Shown: positions 35,262 to 43,283 of the stretch, piece after piece
Layout of the letters: every line of letters begins with the position of its first letter
Numbering within the stretch: the stretch's first letter is position 1
Assembly: GCA_945957605.1 (NCBI GenBank)
Contig: CAMFLR010000002.1
Coordinates: 710,496-774,495, forward strand
Reading direction: 5' to 3'
From: an uncultured Isosphaeraceae bacterium
GTDB taxonomy: Bacteria > Planctomycetota > Planctomycetia > Isosphaerales > Isosphaeraceae
DNA: 64,000 nucleotides
Notes under the pieces: generated by a model
The model's database searches: none
Seen by the model: only the letters and a program-made list of their open reading frames with translations
What the model was told of the DNA's origin: nothing
Translations under genes and position numbers: made by a program

Positions 35262-36278
35262 ATGTCCATCTCATGCGCGCTCCTGGCGGTTGCGCTCGCG
35301 CTCCAGGCGAAGTCTAATCTCGTTTCGACGGCGGGCGGGTTTGAAGTCACGATGCCAGGCAAACCCGTCGAACAGGCGAAGAAGGTTCCGTTCGCCGCTG
35401 GCGGCGAAGTCGACACGCACAATTATGTCTTCGAGAAGGGAAACAACGCGTACGTTGCCTCTTACAACGACTATCCTGCGTTCGTTGCCAACATGCCCGC
35501 CGACGCCTTGCTCGAAGGCTCCTGCAAAGGTCTGATGCAATCGTCAAAAGGTAAGATGCTCGTCAAGAAGGACATCAAATTCGGCTCGATCCCTGGTAAA
35601 GAAATCGAGTACACCTTTACAGACGACGTGGGCAAACCCGTAACGGGGCGATCGCGAATTTACTTCAACAAGGTCCGGTTGTATCAGGTGTTCGTGGTGG
35701 GAGAAGACGCGACGCTTGTCAACAGCAAGGCCAGCACGGAATTCCTCGACTCGTTCAAGATCCAGGGCGCAGATAAAGGCCCAGCCCCGGCTGTGGTCAA
35801 GCCAAACGGCCCGGTGAACTTCGTGTCGCAGACCGGCCGGTTCGAAGTCAAGTTCCCCTCTCAGCCGGCAGAACAAGTCAACAAGTACCCGACGGCCGAT
35901 GGCGGTGAACTCAAGGAGAATCTCTACACGATCGTGCAGGGAAACACTGTCTATAGCGTCATATACCAGGATCTTCCCAAAAACATGACGCGTGAGAGTC
36001 CCAAAAAGGTGTTCGATATGGGGGTGAATTGCGGCCTTAGCGCGCTCAAAGGAAAGACCATCGCGTGGAAGTCGATCAAACTCGGCAATATCCCAGGCAC
36101 CGAGGTCACCTTCACGACCGAGAGTTCAAACGGAAGCAAGTCGACGGGCCGTATGCGATTCTATCTCGACAAAGAACGGCTCTACCATTTGGGGGTGCTC
36201 AGCGACACCGACCTCGCGACATCGGCGGCCGGCAATGCATTCTTCGAGTCGTTCAAGATCAAGCCTCGCGGCAAGTAA
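35262..36278 (+). CDS. Exported paralog 2 (two copies of the GGFEVKLPG domain)
   Basis: The protein has 338 residues from the ATG at 35262, with GAGG upstream. The N-terminus MSISCALLAVALALQAKSN is a signal-peptide-like stretch without a basic region. Two tandem domains of about 150 residues follow. The first starts at GGFEVTMPGKPVEQ and ends STEFLDSFKI; the second starts at GRFEVKFPSQPAEQ and ends GNAFFESFKI. The internal YNDYPAF and YQDLPK turns align. The 60 bases before the gene closely match those before paralog 3, so the leader was duplicated with the gene. Function is unknown, with a periplasmic location inferred. Confidence 0.78.
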   Translation: MSISCALLAVALALQAKSNLVSTAGGFEVTMPGKPVEQAKKVPFAAGGEVDTHNYVFEKGNNAYVASYNDYPAFVANMPADALLEGSCKGLMQSSKGKMLVKKDIKFGSIPGKEIEYTFTDDVGKPVTGRSRIYFNKVRLYQVFVVGEDATLVNSKASTEFLDSFKIQGADKGPAPAVVKPNGPVNFVSQTGRFEVKFPSQPAEQVNKYPTADGGELKENLYTIVQGNTVYSVIYQDLPKNMTRESPKKVFDMGVNCGLSALKGKTIAWKSIKLGNIPGTEVTFTTESSNGSKSTGRMRFYLDKERLYHLGVLSDTDLATSAAGNAFFESFKIKPRGK

Positions 36279-36321
36279 TCACCGGTCAGCAGGCCTCTTT
36301 GAGACCTGGAAGATTTCCTTT

Positions 36322-36342
36322 GAACCGCGCTCGGGGCGGTTC
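36322..36342. repeat. Hairpin GAACCGC/GCGGTTC after paralog 2
   Basis: The arms of 7 bp (36322-36328 and 36336-36342) have a GC-rich loop. The flanks match the hairpin at 34093-34113 while the loop differs. It lies between paralogs 2 and 3. Confidence 0.65.
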
Positions 36343-36456
36343 TAAGATGGTAGGGACATTTGTCGCGATGAGCACCCTTCCATTTGAGTGACGACGTGCT
36401 GCCGGCGTCATTCTCTTCCGTTCTTCCCACCCTCGCGCCCCAGAAGAGGTCGCTCT

Positions 36457-37458
36457 ATGTCCATCCCATGCGCACTTCTGGCGGTCGCGCTCGCACTTCA
36501 GGCGGACGGCAGTTTTGTGTCGACGAAGGGCGGGTTTGAGGTCAAGCTGCCTGGCAAGCCTGTCGAACAACTAAAGAGAGTTCCCAGCGACCTCGGCGAA
36601 ATCGACATGCACCTTTATGTTGTTGACAAAGGTTCCTCGGCGTATTTTGCGGCGTACAACGACTTTCCCGACATCATCGCTGATGCTCCTGTCGAAAACG
36701 TGCTCAACGGCGCAGCCAATGGCGCGATCCAGTCGTCCAAGGGCAAGTTACTCGTCCAGAAGGACATCAGGCTCGGTGCGATTCCGGGAAAAGAAGTCGA
36801 ATTCTCGGTTCAAATGGGTCCTGGCAAATCCGGTACGGCGCGCTCATGGATCTATCTCGACAAGACGCGTTTGTACCAGGTGATGGTGCTGGGGGACCCG
36901 GCCATCGTCACGGGCAAGATCGGAACCGACTTCCTTAACTCGTTCAAGATCACCCGCACTGACAAAGGACCGGCCGCGGCGAAGCCGAGCAACCCGATAA
37001 ACTTTGTCTCAAAGGCCGGCAAATTCGAGGTCAAGCTTCCCGGTCAGCCGACTGAACAGACGAAGAAGTTGCCGGATGGCGGCGGTGGCGAGATCGACCT
37101 TCACCTCTACATTGTCAGCCAAGGGAACACCGCCTACCTCGCCGGCTACCAGGATTGCCGACCCGCTATCATGCTCGAGAATCCAAAAGACGTACTCGAT
37201 CGGTCGGCGAACGGTGGCGTGAATGCAGTTAAAGGGACACCCACCGCCCGTAAGGCGATCAAGCTCGGCAACATTCCGGGCACTGAGGTCACCTTCACCG
37301 CCAAGTTGCCGGGTGGGATCGAGTCGACCGGGCGCATACGCGTCTATCTCGACAAACAGCGGCTCTATCAGGTGGGAGTGATGAGCGACACCGATCTCGC
37401 CACCTCGGCCGCTGGCAATGCCTTCCTCAACTCGTTCAAGATCAAGCGAGGCGACTAA
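36457..37458 (+). CDS. Exported paralog 3 (two copies of the GGFEVKLPG domain)
   Basis: The protein has 333 residues from the ATG at 36457, with GAGG upstream. The start MSIPCALLAVALALQADGS is almost the same as in paralog 2. Its two domains begin at GGFEVKLPGKPVEQ and GKFEVKLPGQPTEQ and each end in a NSFKI motif; the first carries YNDFPD and the second YQDCRP in place of the YxDxP turn. It is the closest relative of paralog 2 over the full length, including the leader. No partner or catalytic residue is evident. A beta-rich, lipid- or ligand-binding periplasmic protein is only a guess. Confidence 0.78.
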   Translation: MSIPCALLAVALALQADGSFVSTKGGFEVKLPGKPVEQLKRVPSDLGEIDMHLYVVDKGSSAYFAAYNDFPDIIADAPVENVLNGAANGAIQSSKGKLLVQKDIRLGAIPGKEVEFSVQMGPGKSGTARSWIYLDKTRLYQVMVLGDPAIVTGKIGTDFLNSFKITRTDKGPAAAKPSNPINFVSKAGKFEVKLPGQPTEQTKKLPDGGGGEIDLHLYIVSQGNTAYLAGYQDCRPAIMLENPKDVLDRSANGGVNAVKGTPTARKAIKLGNIPGTEVTFTAKLPGGIESTGRIRVYLDKQRLYQVGVMSDTDLATSAAGNAFLNSFKIKRGD

Positions 37459-37496
37459 CGGCCAGCCATCGGAAAACGCGGATTGCCATTTAAGGG

Positions 37497-37526
37497 TTGC
37501 TCTTGCGTCAAGAGCCCGTGTACAAT
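37497..37526 (+). promoter_or_regulatory. Candidate sigma-70-type promoter upstream of greA
   Basis: TTGCTC (37497-37502) and TACAAT (37521-37526) are separated by 18 bases, close to the -35/-10 consensus. They lie 232 bases before greA in an otherwise gene-free 299-base gap, so the leader would be long. Confidence 0.35.
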
Positions 37527-37757
37527 AGGCTATCAGGCTGGTAAGACGACCGCGGCCCGGGATATTCCCGCGCCGCGGTATTTGTTTGACCAGAAATCGG
37601 AAAAAACCGGGGCGATGGTTCCACTTATCCTCGTCAGTCCCAATCTCGTGATCCCCCAACGGTTCGGCCGGTCACCGTTCGCTTGCTTTAAAGCCACGTA
37701 ACCCTCTTGTGACCTAGATCGAGCCCGCGCATCGACCGACTTCGGGAGCCGCAACGG

Positions 37758-38237
37758 ATGTCGTCAGACAGAATCCCCATGTCGAAGGAAGGCTATGAGA
37801 AACTCAAAGCCCAGCTCGACAAGTTCGTAGACGAAGACATGCCCCGGATCGCCGAGGCAATCGCTCAGGCCCGCGGCGAAGGCGACCTCTCCGAAAATGC
37901 TGAGTACGACGCCCAGCGCGAGGCGCAGGGCATGCTTCAGGCCCGCATCAACGAGCTGCAGGATAAGCTCGCCCGGGCGTTCATTGTCGATCGTTCGACG
38001 CTCCCCACCGATCGCGTCGTGTTCGGCTCCAAAGTCCGCGTGCTCGACCTCGGCCTCAATGAGGAAGAAGACTTCATCCTCGTCGGCCCCGGCGACGAGA
38101 ACTACGACGAGAACAAAATTCTCACCACCAGCCCCATCGGCCAGGCACTCGTCGGCAAAAAGATCGACGACGTGGTCGAGGTTCCCGTCCCTCGCGGAAC
38201 GCTCCGGCTGCGCATCATCAATATCACGTTTGACTGA
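37758..38237 (+). CDS. greA: Transcription elongation factor GreA
   Basis: The protein has 159 residues, the standard GreA length. An N-terminal coiled coil begins IPMSKEGYEKLKAQLDKF and carries the tip motif ARGEGDLSENAEYDAQRE, whose acidic residues (Asp, Glu) reach into the RNA polymerase secondary channel to stimulate cleavage of backtracked RNA. The C-terminal FKBP-like domain ends SPIGQALVGKKIDDVVEVPVPRG, which is typical. Start ATG at 37758. The gene is monocistronic and convergent with the pseudouridine synthase gene. Confidence 0.96.
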   Translation: MSSDRIPMSKEGYEKLKAQLDKFVDEDMPRIAEAIAQARGEGDLSENAEYDAQREAQGMLQARINELQDKLARAFIVDRSTLPTDRVVFGSKVRVLDLGLNEEEDFILVGPGDENYDENKILTTSPIGQALVGKKIDDVVEVPVPRGTLRLRIINITFD

Positions 38238-38255
38238 TCAACCAGCTTAATAAAG

Positions 38256-38299
38256 AACACGGCCGGCGTCGACTGACCTGATTCACCTTACGCCGGCCG
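38256..38299 (-). terminator. Probable terminator at the convergent greA/RluA-like junction
   Basis: The perfect 10-bp arms CGGCCGGCGT (38260-38269) and ACGCCGGCCG (38290-38299) span the end of the RluA-like gene. On the minus strand TTCTTTATT follows. No T-run is present on the plus strand. Confidence 0.45.
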
Positions 38300-38984
38300 C
38301 ATCAAATCCGAACTCGATCCAGGAACGCGGAACCGGCGCCGTGATGCGCAATTCCGTCTGAGTCGTCGGATGCGCGAACGTCAGCGCGCGAGCATGAAGC
38401 GCGATCCCTTCCGGGAACGACGCGGTCGATCCGTACCGCGCGTCTCCGACAATCGCCATCTCTCGCACAGCCGCCTGGGCGCGAAGTTGATGCGTACGGC
38501 CTGTCGCGGGCAATAATTCGAGTGACTGAAATCCGACGGGTAATCGCGTCGACTTGAGTCGCGACACCCGCGTGATCGCCTGCTTCGCACGACCTGTTTC
38601 TGGCTCAACCACATGGGCCACGCCCGAATCGTCGAGCGGCGTGAGCCAGTCGTCCCATAATTCGGCGATGGATTCCGAAGCGGGAACGATCGCCCAGTAC
38701 TCTTTGCGCAGGGCACGGTGCTCGAAGTCACGCGCGAGCCGACGCGCCGCCTTTTGCGTTTTGGCCCAGGCGAGAACGCCGGAGACTGGCCGGTCGAGCC
38801 GGTGGACGGCACCTAGAAAAACTGAACCAGAATCAGTTGCGCTAAGATAGCTCCGCACGCGTGATTCAACGCTGTCGGCAATCCCGCGAACGTGCTGCGA
38901 AGGCACGCCGGCTGGCTTGTTGACGATCAACAGGTGTGAATCTTCCCAGAGAATATCGAGCGAGGCGGGGGCGTCGGCGTTCAT
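38283..38984 (-). CDS. Short RluA-family pseudouridine synthase without S4 domain
   Basis: The protein has 233 residues from the ATG at 38984. It starts directly with the synthase core (DSHLLIVNKPAGVPSQHVRG), has the catalytic Asp in AVHRLDRPVSGVL, and has ATGRTHQLRAQAA. No S4 domain precedes it, unlike the RluD homologue at 20665, so it resembles RluC/TruC/YqcB-type single-domain enzymes. The target RNA is unknown. It is probably monocistronic. Confidence 0.9.
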   Translation of the reverse strand: MNADAPASLDILWEDSHLLIVNKPAGVPSQHVRGIADSVESRVRSYLSATDSGSVFLGAVHRLDRPVSGVLAWAKTQKAARRLARDFEHRALRKEYWAIVPASESIAELWDDWLTPLDDSGVAHVVEPETGRAKQAITRVSRLKSTRLPVGFQSLELLPATGRTHQLRAQAAVREMAIVGDARYGSTASFPEGIALHARALTFAHPTTQTELRITAPVPRSWIEFGFDAAGVR

Positions 38985-39099
38985 CAACCTATCATAGCGA
39001 GAAGTGGGCGATTTCGTTCGGCCCTAAAACAGAGCGAGCCGCCCTGACGAATCAGGAACGGCTGCGCAACTGGCGTGTTTCGTGTCCGAGAACCGGTTC

Positions 39100-39558
39100 T
39101 CAGTACGGGCTCGGGGCGTCGTTGGGCTGGCCCACCACGTTCGAGTTGGGAACTTCGTTCGAGCGAGCCGGCGGCTGGGGCGGATAGCTCGAGTTCGGCG
39201 CGGCGGGTGACGTCATTGCGGGCGGAGCACCCAGACCCGACGTTCCCGGACCGCCGAACTTGCTGTTCGTCGACAGGTTGCCGTAGCTGTTGCCGGTCAA
39301 ACCGCTCGCAGCGACGCTGCTCGGGTCGTTCGACGGCGCGAGGTTCCCTTGTGCGCCACCCATCGCGTTGCCGGCCGTCAGCGGGGCGTCGTGCGGCGCG
39401 GTGCTGAACTCGACCGACTTATCCGCGGCCGACTTGCCTGTATTGGAAAACGCCTGGTGCGGGGGCACCTTGTCGCGCACGTTGTGACAACCCGCCGTCG
39501 CGACGATTGCCGTAAGCGCAAGCCCCAGGCCAGCGAATTTGCGTGTGAGCCGATCCAT
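39100..39558 (-). CDS. Low-complexity lipoprotein
   Basis: The protein has 152 residues from the ATG at 39558, with AAGGA upstream. A signal peptide with lipobox (IVATAGC) is followed by a Ser/Asn/Gly/Pro-rich, probably disordered mature part without a recognisable domain. It would be tethered to the outer or inner membrane. It has the composition of cell-wall linker lipoproteins but no motif to name it. The neighbouring gene on the same strand starts about 750 bases upstream. Confidence 0.6.
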   Translation of the reverse strand: MDRLTRKFAGLGLALTAIVATAGCHNVRDKVPPHQAFSNTGKSAADKSVEFSTAPHDAPLTAGNAMGGAQGNLAPSNDPSSVAASGLTGNSYGNLSTNSKFGGPGTSGLGAPPAMTSPAAPNSSYPPQPPARSNEVPNSNVVGQPNDAPSPY

Positions 39559-39789
39559 CGGCAAGCCATCCTTCCTTGAAAGTGTGCGTGTCCGGCCGGA
39601 CGATTTCGATCAACAGCAGGCTGACGCACAGGTGCAAGGCACGGACGGTTCCGAACCGTTCGAGACGATCGCTCGTCTCGCAATGTCCCAGAATCTGCCA
39701 GAAGTTTAAAAATTGGTCAAGCCAAACACAGCGTTCGTCGATAGGTCGACCAAAAGGCGGCCCAATCTTGATCTCGCCTCAAAGCGAAA

Positions 39790-40314
39790 CTATTCAGACG
39801 TAACCTCTTCTTCCTCAATCATTTCCGTCTCAGGTTCATCTGGTGTAGCTACGAGCGGCTGAACGCGAAACACCATCAACAACACGAGCACAACCAATCC
39901 GATAATCGCACCCAGTACGGTGCTAATCACCGTGGTGAGCAGTCCGACACCAATCGTCCAGTACAACGGATGCTTGGGATTCGGATAGGCGATGAGTGTG
40001 GCGATCGTGGGTACGAGCATCATCAGCACCTGGATCGCTCCTCCGGCCGCGCCGTAGATCACAGGTGCGAGTTTAATTTCGCCCTGTCGACGATTGCTCC
40101 AGATCGCGGCGACAAGCGGCACGATCGAACCGATCGCCACGATGCCAAGCGCGTCGCCCGAAAGCCGGTTGCCCCAGGTTTGCTGCGCGGCCACACCAAG
40201 CGAGCCAACCAGCAGGCACACGATCAAAATCAGAATCGCCCGTTTGGGGCCGTCAAGAAATCCGTTGCTCATGGACGTTGTCGTTCTCGATTCCGGGGTC
40301 GTCTTTTCCGGCAT
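39790..40314 (-). CDS. Small integral membrane protein
   Basis: The protein has 174 residues. About four membrane segments are visible: AILILIVCLLVGSLGVAA, ALGIVAIGSIVPLVAAIW, a segment around VIYGAAGGAIQVLMMLVPTIATLI, and ISTVLGAIIGLVVLVLLMVF. The C-terminus is strongly acidic (EMIEEEEV). No family is recognised. The ATG at 40314 has no good ribosome binding site, and an internal ATG at 40272 is a possible alternative. It follows the sigma factor gene on the same strand, but a terminator lies between them. Confidence 0.6.
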   Translation of the reverse strand: MPEKTTPESRTTTSMSNGFLDGPKRAILILIVCLLVGSLGVAAQQTWGNRLSGDALGIVAIGSIVPLVAAIWSNRRQGEIKLAPVIYGAAGGAIQVLMMLVPTIATLIAYPNPKHPLYWTIGVGLLTTVISTVLGAIIGLVVLVLLMVFRVQPLVATPDEPETEMIEEEEVTSE

Positions 40315-40381
40315 CGAGCGTAGTCATTCCAACGCGTTTTGAGCAACGGCAGAACGTTCGCAAATCTCGTTCATATCAACA

Positions 40382-40411
40382 CAAAAACCGCCTCGGATCG
40401 CTCCGAGACGG
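40382..40411 (-). terminator. Terminator of the ECF sigma factor gene
   Basis: The arms CCGCCTCGG (40388-40396) and CCGAGACGG (40403-40411) pair with one G-T wobble; on the minus strand TTTTTGTG follows. It lies 36 bases past the sigma factor stop. Confidence 0.75.
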
Positions 40412-40446
40412 TTGAAATTGGTACGAGATTTCACGCGAGCTCGAAC

Positions 40447-42429
40447 TCAGTTCGAGGAATTCGGCGCAGGAACCGTCGCAGGACTCGGCGGCAACGTGGC
40501 GGGTCGATCGGTCACTTCCAGAATCCTCAAGATGCGCTCGATCTTTCGCTCCATCTCGCTTAGCCGTTCTTCCTGATTCCGAGACGGCATGCGTCGGGGG
40601 GGAGGAAGCACCTCTTCATCGGAGATGGTCGGCTCAGCCAACCTCTCGGTGTACTTTCCGTTCGGCGTTGGCGTGATGATGTTTCTGACCTCTGGCGCTG
40701 GGGTGTCCTGGACTGGTGACACAACGGCGGGTTGAGGCGAGAGTTCGGCGTTGTCGAACCGGCGAGGCTGCGGAACGTTCGGCGAAGGGAGTTCGCTTGA
40801 ATCCGTGCCTCTCGTCGTCGACGGCACAGACTCTCGTACCGGGTTGTTCATGGGCTGGGGCGGTTCAACAGTTGCAGGGCTCAACGTGTCGACCGACGGC
40901 GGCAATGATCGGCGATTTGGCTCATTGCGACGCGGGACCACGTCTTCTCGTCGCTTCACCGGATATTCCTCGGCGGAAGAAGGCGCAACGAGCGGGTCGT
41001 TGCGTCGTTGCGACTGATCGATGTACGGCTCGTCGATTCGTGTGGGCGCAGCGAGGTCGCCGGCGTCAACTCGACTCGATCGCAGGAGCGACTCGACCTC
41101 TTCCTTGCCCAACACGGGTTCGAGCGCGTGAATCAATTTTTTCTCGGCGATCTTCACCAACAATCGCTCGGCATAAAGGTCGACCAGTTGGCTCTCAATC
41201 TCGGACAGCGTCTGCGCAAGCCCTTCAAACACTTCCTCATACTTGACGCTATCGGAGCTCTTGTCGGCGTCTTTCAAGCTCTTCGGAATCCCGTAGTTGC
41301 ATTCCTCCATGAGCCTGATTGTCGCAGCCTTTCGCTTCCGGAGCATGAGGATCATTTGCTCGTCGGTGTCGCCGCCCACGGCGACGCTCACGAGTTCCTT
41401 GATCGAGTCAAGGTCCTTGAGCGAAGCGAGCTCGGTGTTGATCGAAAGGTCGGCGAGCGCGCGTGCTCGGCCGTCCGTTTTCTTCGGTGCGTCGGACTTG
41501 GCGGCTGGCGCTTTATCAACGGTCTTCGTCGCCGTTTTGGTTTCGCTGCGCCGCGCCGGAGTTTGCGCCAGCGTGCTTACGCCTGCGGCTAGCACTCCCG
41601 CCAGCAGAACAGCACCGCCTATTTTGAACTTGGCTGCCAACATGCCGTGAAGCTCCTGTCGTACCAGCGACATCACCGCCTCCGAGACCACCCCGGCGGC
41701 ACTCTTTGCACCCCCAATCGAGAGTCCCTTCCATGTACGATCGATGAGTGCGACCGGCAAATGATCCGCTCGCGCCGAGTTGAAAGCGGTCAGTCCCAGT
41801 CCTGCGGCCAGAGGTGCGAACCCGCGACGAACCAGGCGATCGCGCAACAACTCCCGAGCCCGCGAAAGCCGTCCGCGCACTGTTCCCACCGGCCACTGCA
41901 ACGACTTCGCCGCATCTTCGTGCGTCAGCCCTTGCAAGTGGCAAAGCACAACCGGCATGCGATATTTGTCGGGCAATCTCCCCAGTTCTTCATGAACGAG
42001 CGCGGTGACTTCGTCAATGGGATCGGCGGGTTCGACCACTCGGAGCGTCGCGGTCGCAGTTTCATGGCGATTTCGTCGCGCCGCGGCGACGCGAGCCTTT
42101 CGGGAAATCCGTGATGCGACGCCGTGCAGCCAGGGACCAACCGAGTCACGCGAATCGAGCCGAGGCGCCTTGCGCCAGAGGACGAGAAACGTCGCCTGAA
42201 ACGCATCGTCAGCCGAGTTGTGATCGTTCAAGATCGCGCGACAGACGCGAAAAACCATCCGGCCATGCCGGGCAACAATGACATGAAACGCACGCTCGGC
42301 GTCTTCAATATCAAAGCGATCGGCGTGGCAATACCGCAGCAGCTCGCCATCGCTGAGCGCACCCAGGCGACCGGTGTGCAACAGGGCCGAAAGCCCCGCC
42401 TCGGCAACCTCCGCCGCGGCCTTGCTCAT
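40447..42429 (-). CDS. ECF sigma factor with membrane helix and long C-terminal extension
   Basis: The protein has 660 residues from the ATG at 42429, with GAGGGG 9 bases upstream; the frame open to 42741 is not protein-like. Region 2 is seen in AERAFHVIVARHGRMVF and DAFQATFLVLWRKA (about 45-90), and region 4 in LPDKYRMPVVLCHLQGLTHE and VGTVRGRLSRARELL (about 145-195). A membrane helix follows at about 265-285 (GGAVLLAGVLAAGVSTLA). The last 370 residues include a helical part and a long Pro/Arg-rich tail that ends with a possible coiled coil (NQEERLSEMERKIERILRILE). Such extended ECF factors are typical of planctomycetes, where the extension is thought to sense or restrain the sigma domain. 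No separate anti-sigma gene is adjacent. Confidence 0.9.
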   Translation of the reverse strand: MSKAAAEVAEAGLSALLHTGRLGALSDGELLRYCHADRFDIEDAERAFHVIVARHGRMVFRVCRAILNDHNSADDAFQATFLVLWRKAPRLDSRDSVGPWLHGVASRISRKARVAAARRNRHETATATLRVVEPADPIDEVTALVHEELGRLPDKYRMPVVLCHLQGLTHEDAAKSLQWPVGTVRGRLSRARELLRDRLVRRGFAPLAAGLGLTAFNSARADHLPVALIDRTWKGLSIGGAKSAAGVVSEAVMSLVRQELHGMLAAKFKIGGAVLLAGVLAAGVSTLAQTPARRSETKTATKTVDKAPAAKSDAPKKTDGRARALADLSINTELASLKDLDSIKELVSVAVGGDTDEQMILMLRKRKAATIRLMEECNYGIPKSLKDADKSSDSVKYEEVFEGLAQTLSEIESQLVDLYAERLLVKIAEKKLIHALEPVLGKEEVESLLRSSRVDAGDLAAPTRIDEPYIDQSQRRNDPLVAPSSAEEYPVKRREDVVPRRNEPNRRSLPPSVDTLSPATVEPPQPMNNPVRESVPSTTRGTDSSELPSPNVPQPRRFDNAELSPQPAVVSPVQDTPAPEVRNIITPTPNGKYTERLAEPTISDEEVLPPPRRMPSRNQEERLSEMERKIERILRILEVTDRPATLPPSPATVPAPNSSN

Positions 42430-42577
42430 CGCTAAAAACCCCTCGCCGCTGCCACATCGAATCTGCACTCTTAACCAGTTTTCGTATGTTATGCCCGGCC
42501 AGCGACGTACCAATACAACTTTTTCCAAATTGTTCGCGTATTTTACCCTGTCGTTCCAAGCAGAATCTTTCCGACGG

Positions 42578-43231
42578 TTAGCTCTGTGCTCTCCCGTCAA
42601 ACCAGCGGAGTGGCCGGTCCAGCCAATAGAATTCATCTTCATTCGGATGCGATGCATCGGCCCAAACAACCGGCCCTTTCTTACTCCGCTTACACCTCCA
42701 TCCACAGCCTGCACACCAGTAATGTCTCTCACCTGAGCCAAACATATACCATTTTGTAAGTTTCGTATTGACGAGGCGACGACGATTACATGCAGGACAT
42801 GTTCTTGGTATCAAAGCCGCAACCAATTTCCAGGAAACAAACCACAAAACCGGATACAAAACAGATGCGATGATCATAAACGTAATTGTAAATTCGCGGA
42901 CCACTTGTGTCAGGCTCGCCGATTCGAATATGACTCGGCGCAAGCCGTTCAGAATTGGCCAACTACACAGAAAAGCAAGGACCAATACACTTCCTATGTG
43001 AAACGCCCCAACGAGAAAATCCCGCGATGCACCCGGTTGAAGTGTGTATCTAGACAAGAGCCAAATTGTGCTCGGCATCACCAGAATTGTTATCCTACCA
43101 AATTCCGCAAGGCGTTCAGGTGCAGGCGCCCTCATGACATGAATCGCCGGCGCCATGAGAACGGCAAGGTACAGATTTGCGATCAGAAAGCCCCGAAATG
43201 TGAATTGCCATGGGGGATGAGCTGATCGCAT
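42578..43231 (-). CDS. Membrane protein with C-terminal zinc ribbon
   Basis: The protein has 217 residues, with the start taken at the ATG at 43231, where sequence becomes protein-like. Four membrane segments are predicted between about 12 and 140 (for example GFLIANLYLAVLMAPAIHVM and EFTITFMIIASVLYPVLWFVSWKLV). After the last one comes a four-cysteine ribbon, CPACNRRRL ... WCAGCGWRCKR, then a polar tail. The zinc ribbon should lie in the cytoplasm. No family is recognised. AT content is higher than in neighbours. Confidence 0.55.
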   Translation of the reverse strand: MRSAHPPWQFTFRGFLIANLYLAVLMAPAIHVMRAPAPERLAEFGRITILVMPSTIWLLSRYTLQPGASRDFLVGAFHIGSVLVLAFLCSWPILNGLRRVIFESASLTQVVREFTITFMIIASVLYPVLWFVSWKLVAALIPRTCPACNRRRLVNTKLTKWYMFGSGERHYWCAGCGWRCKRSKKGPVVWADASHPNEDEFYWLDRPLRWFDGRAQS

Positions 43232-43283
43232 GCGATATGACACGCCTGTTTCAATTCGAACGATTGACGTTACGTGATCCAGT

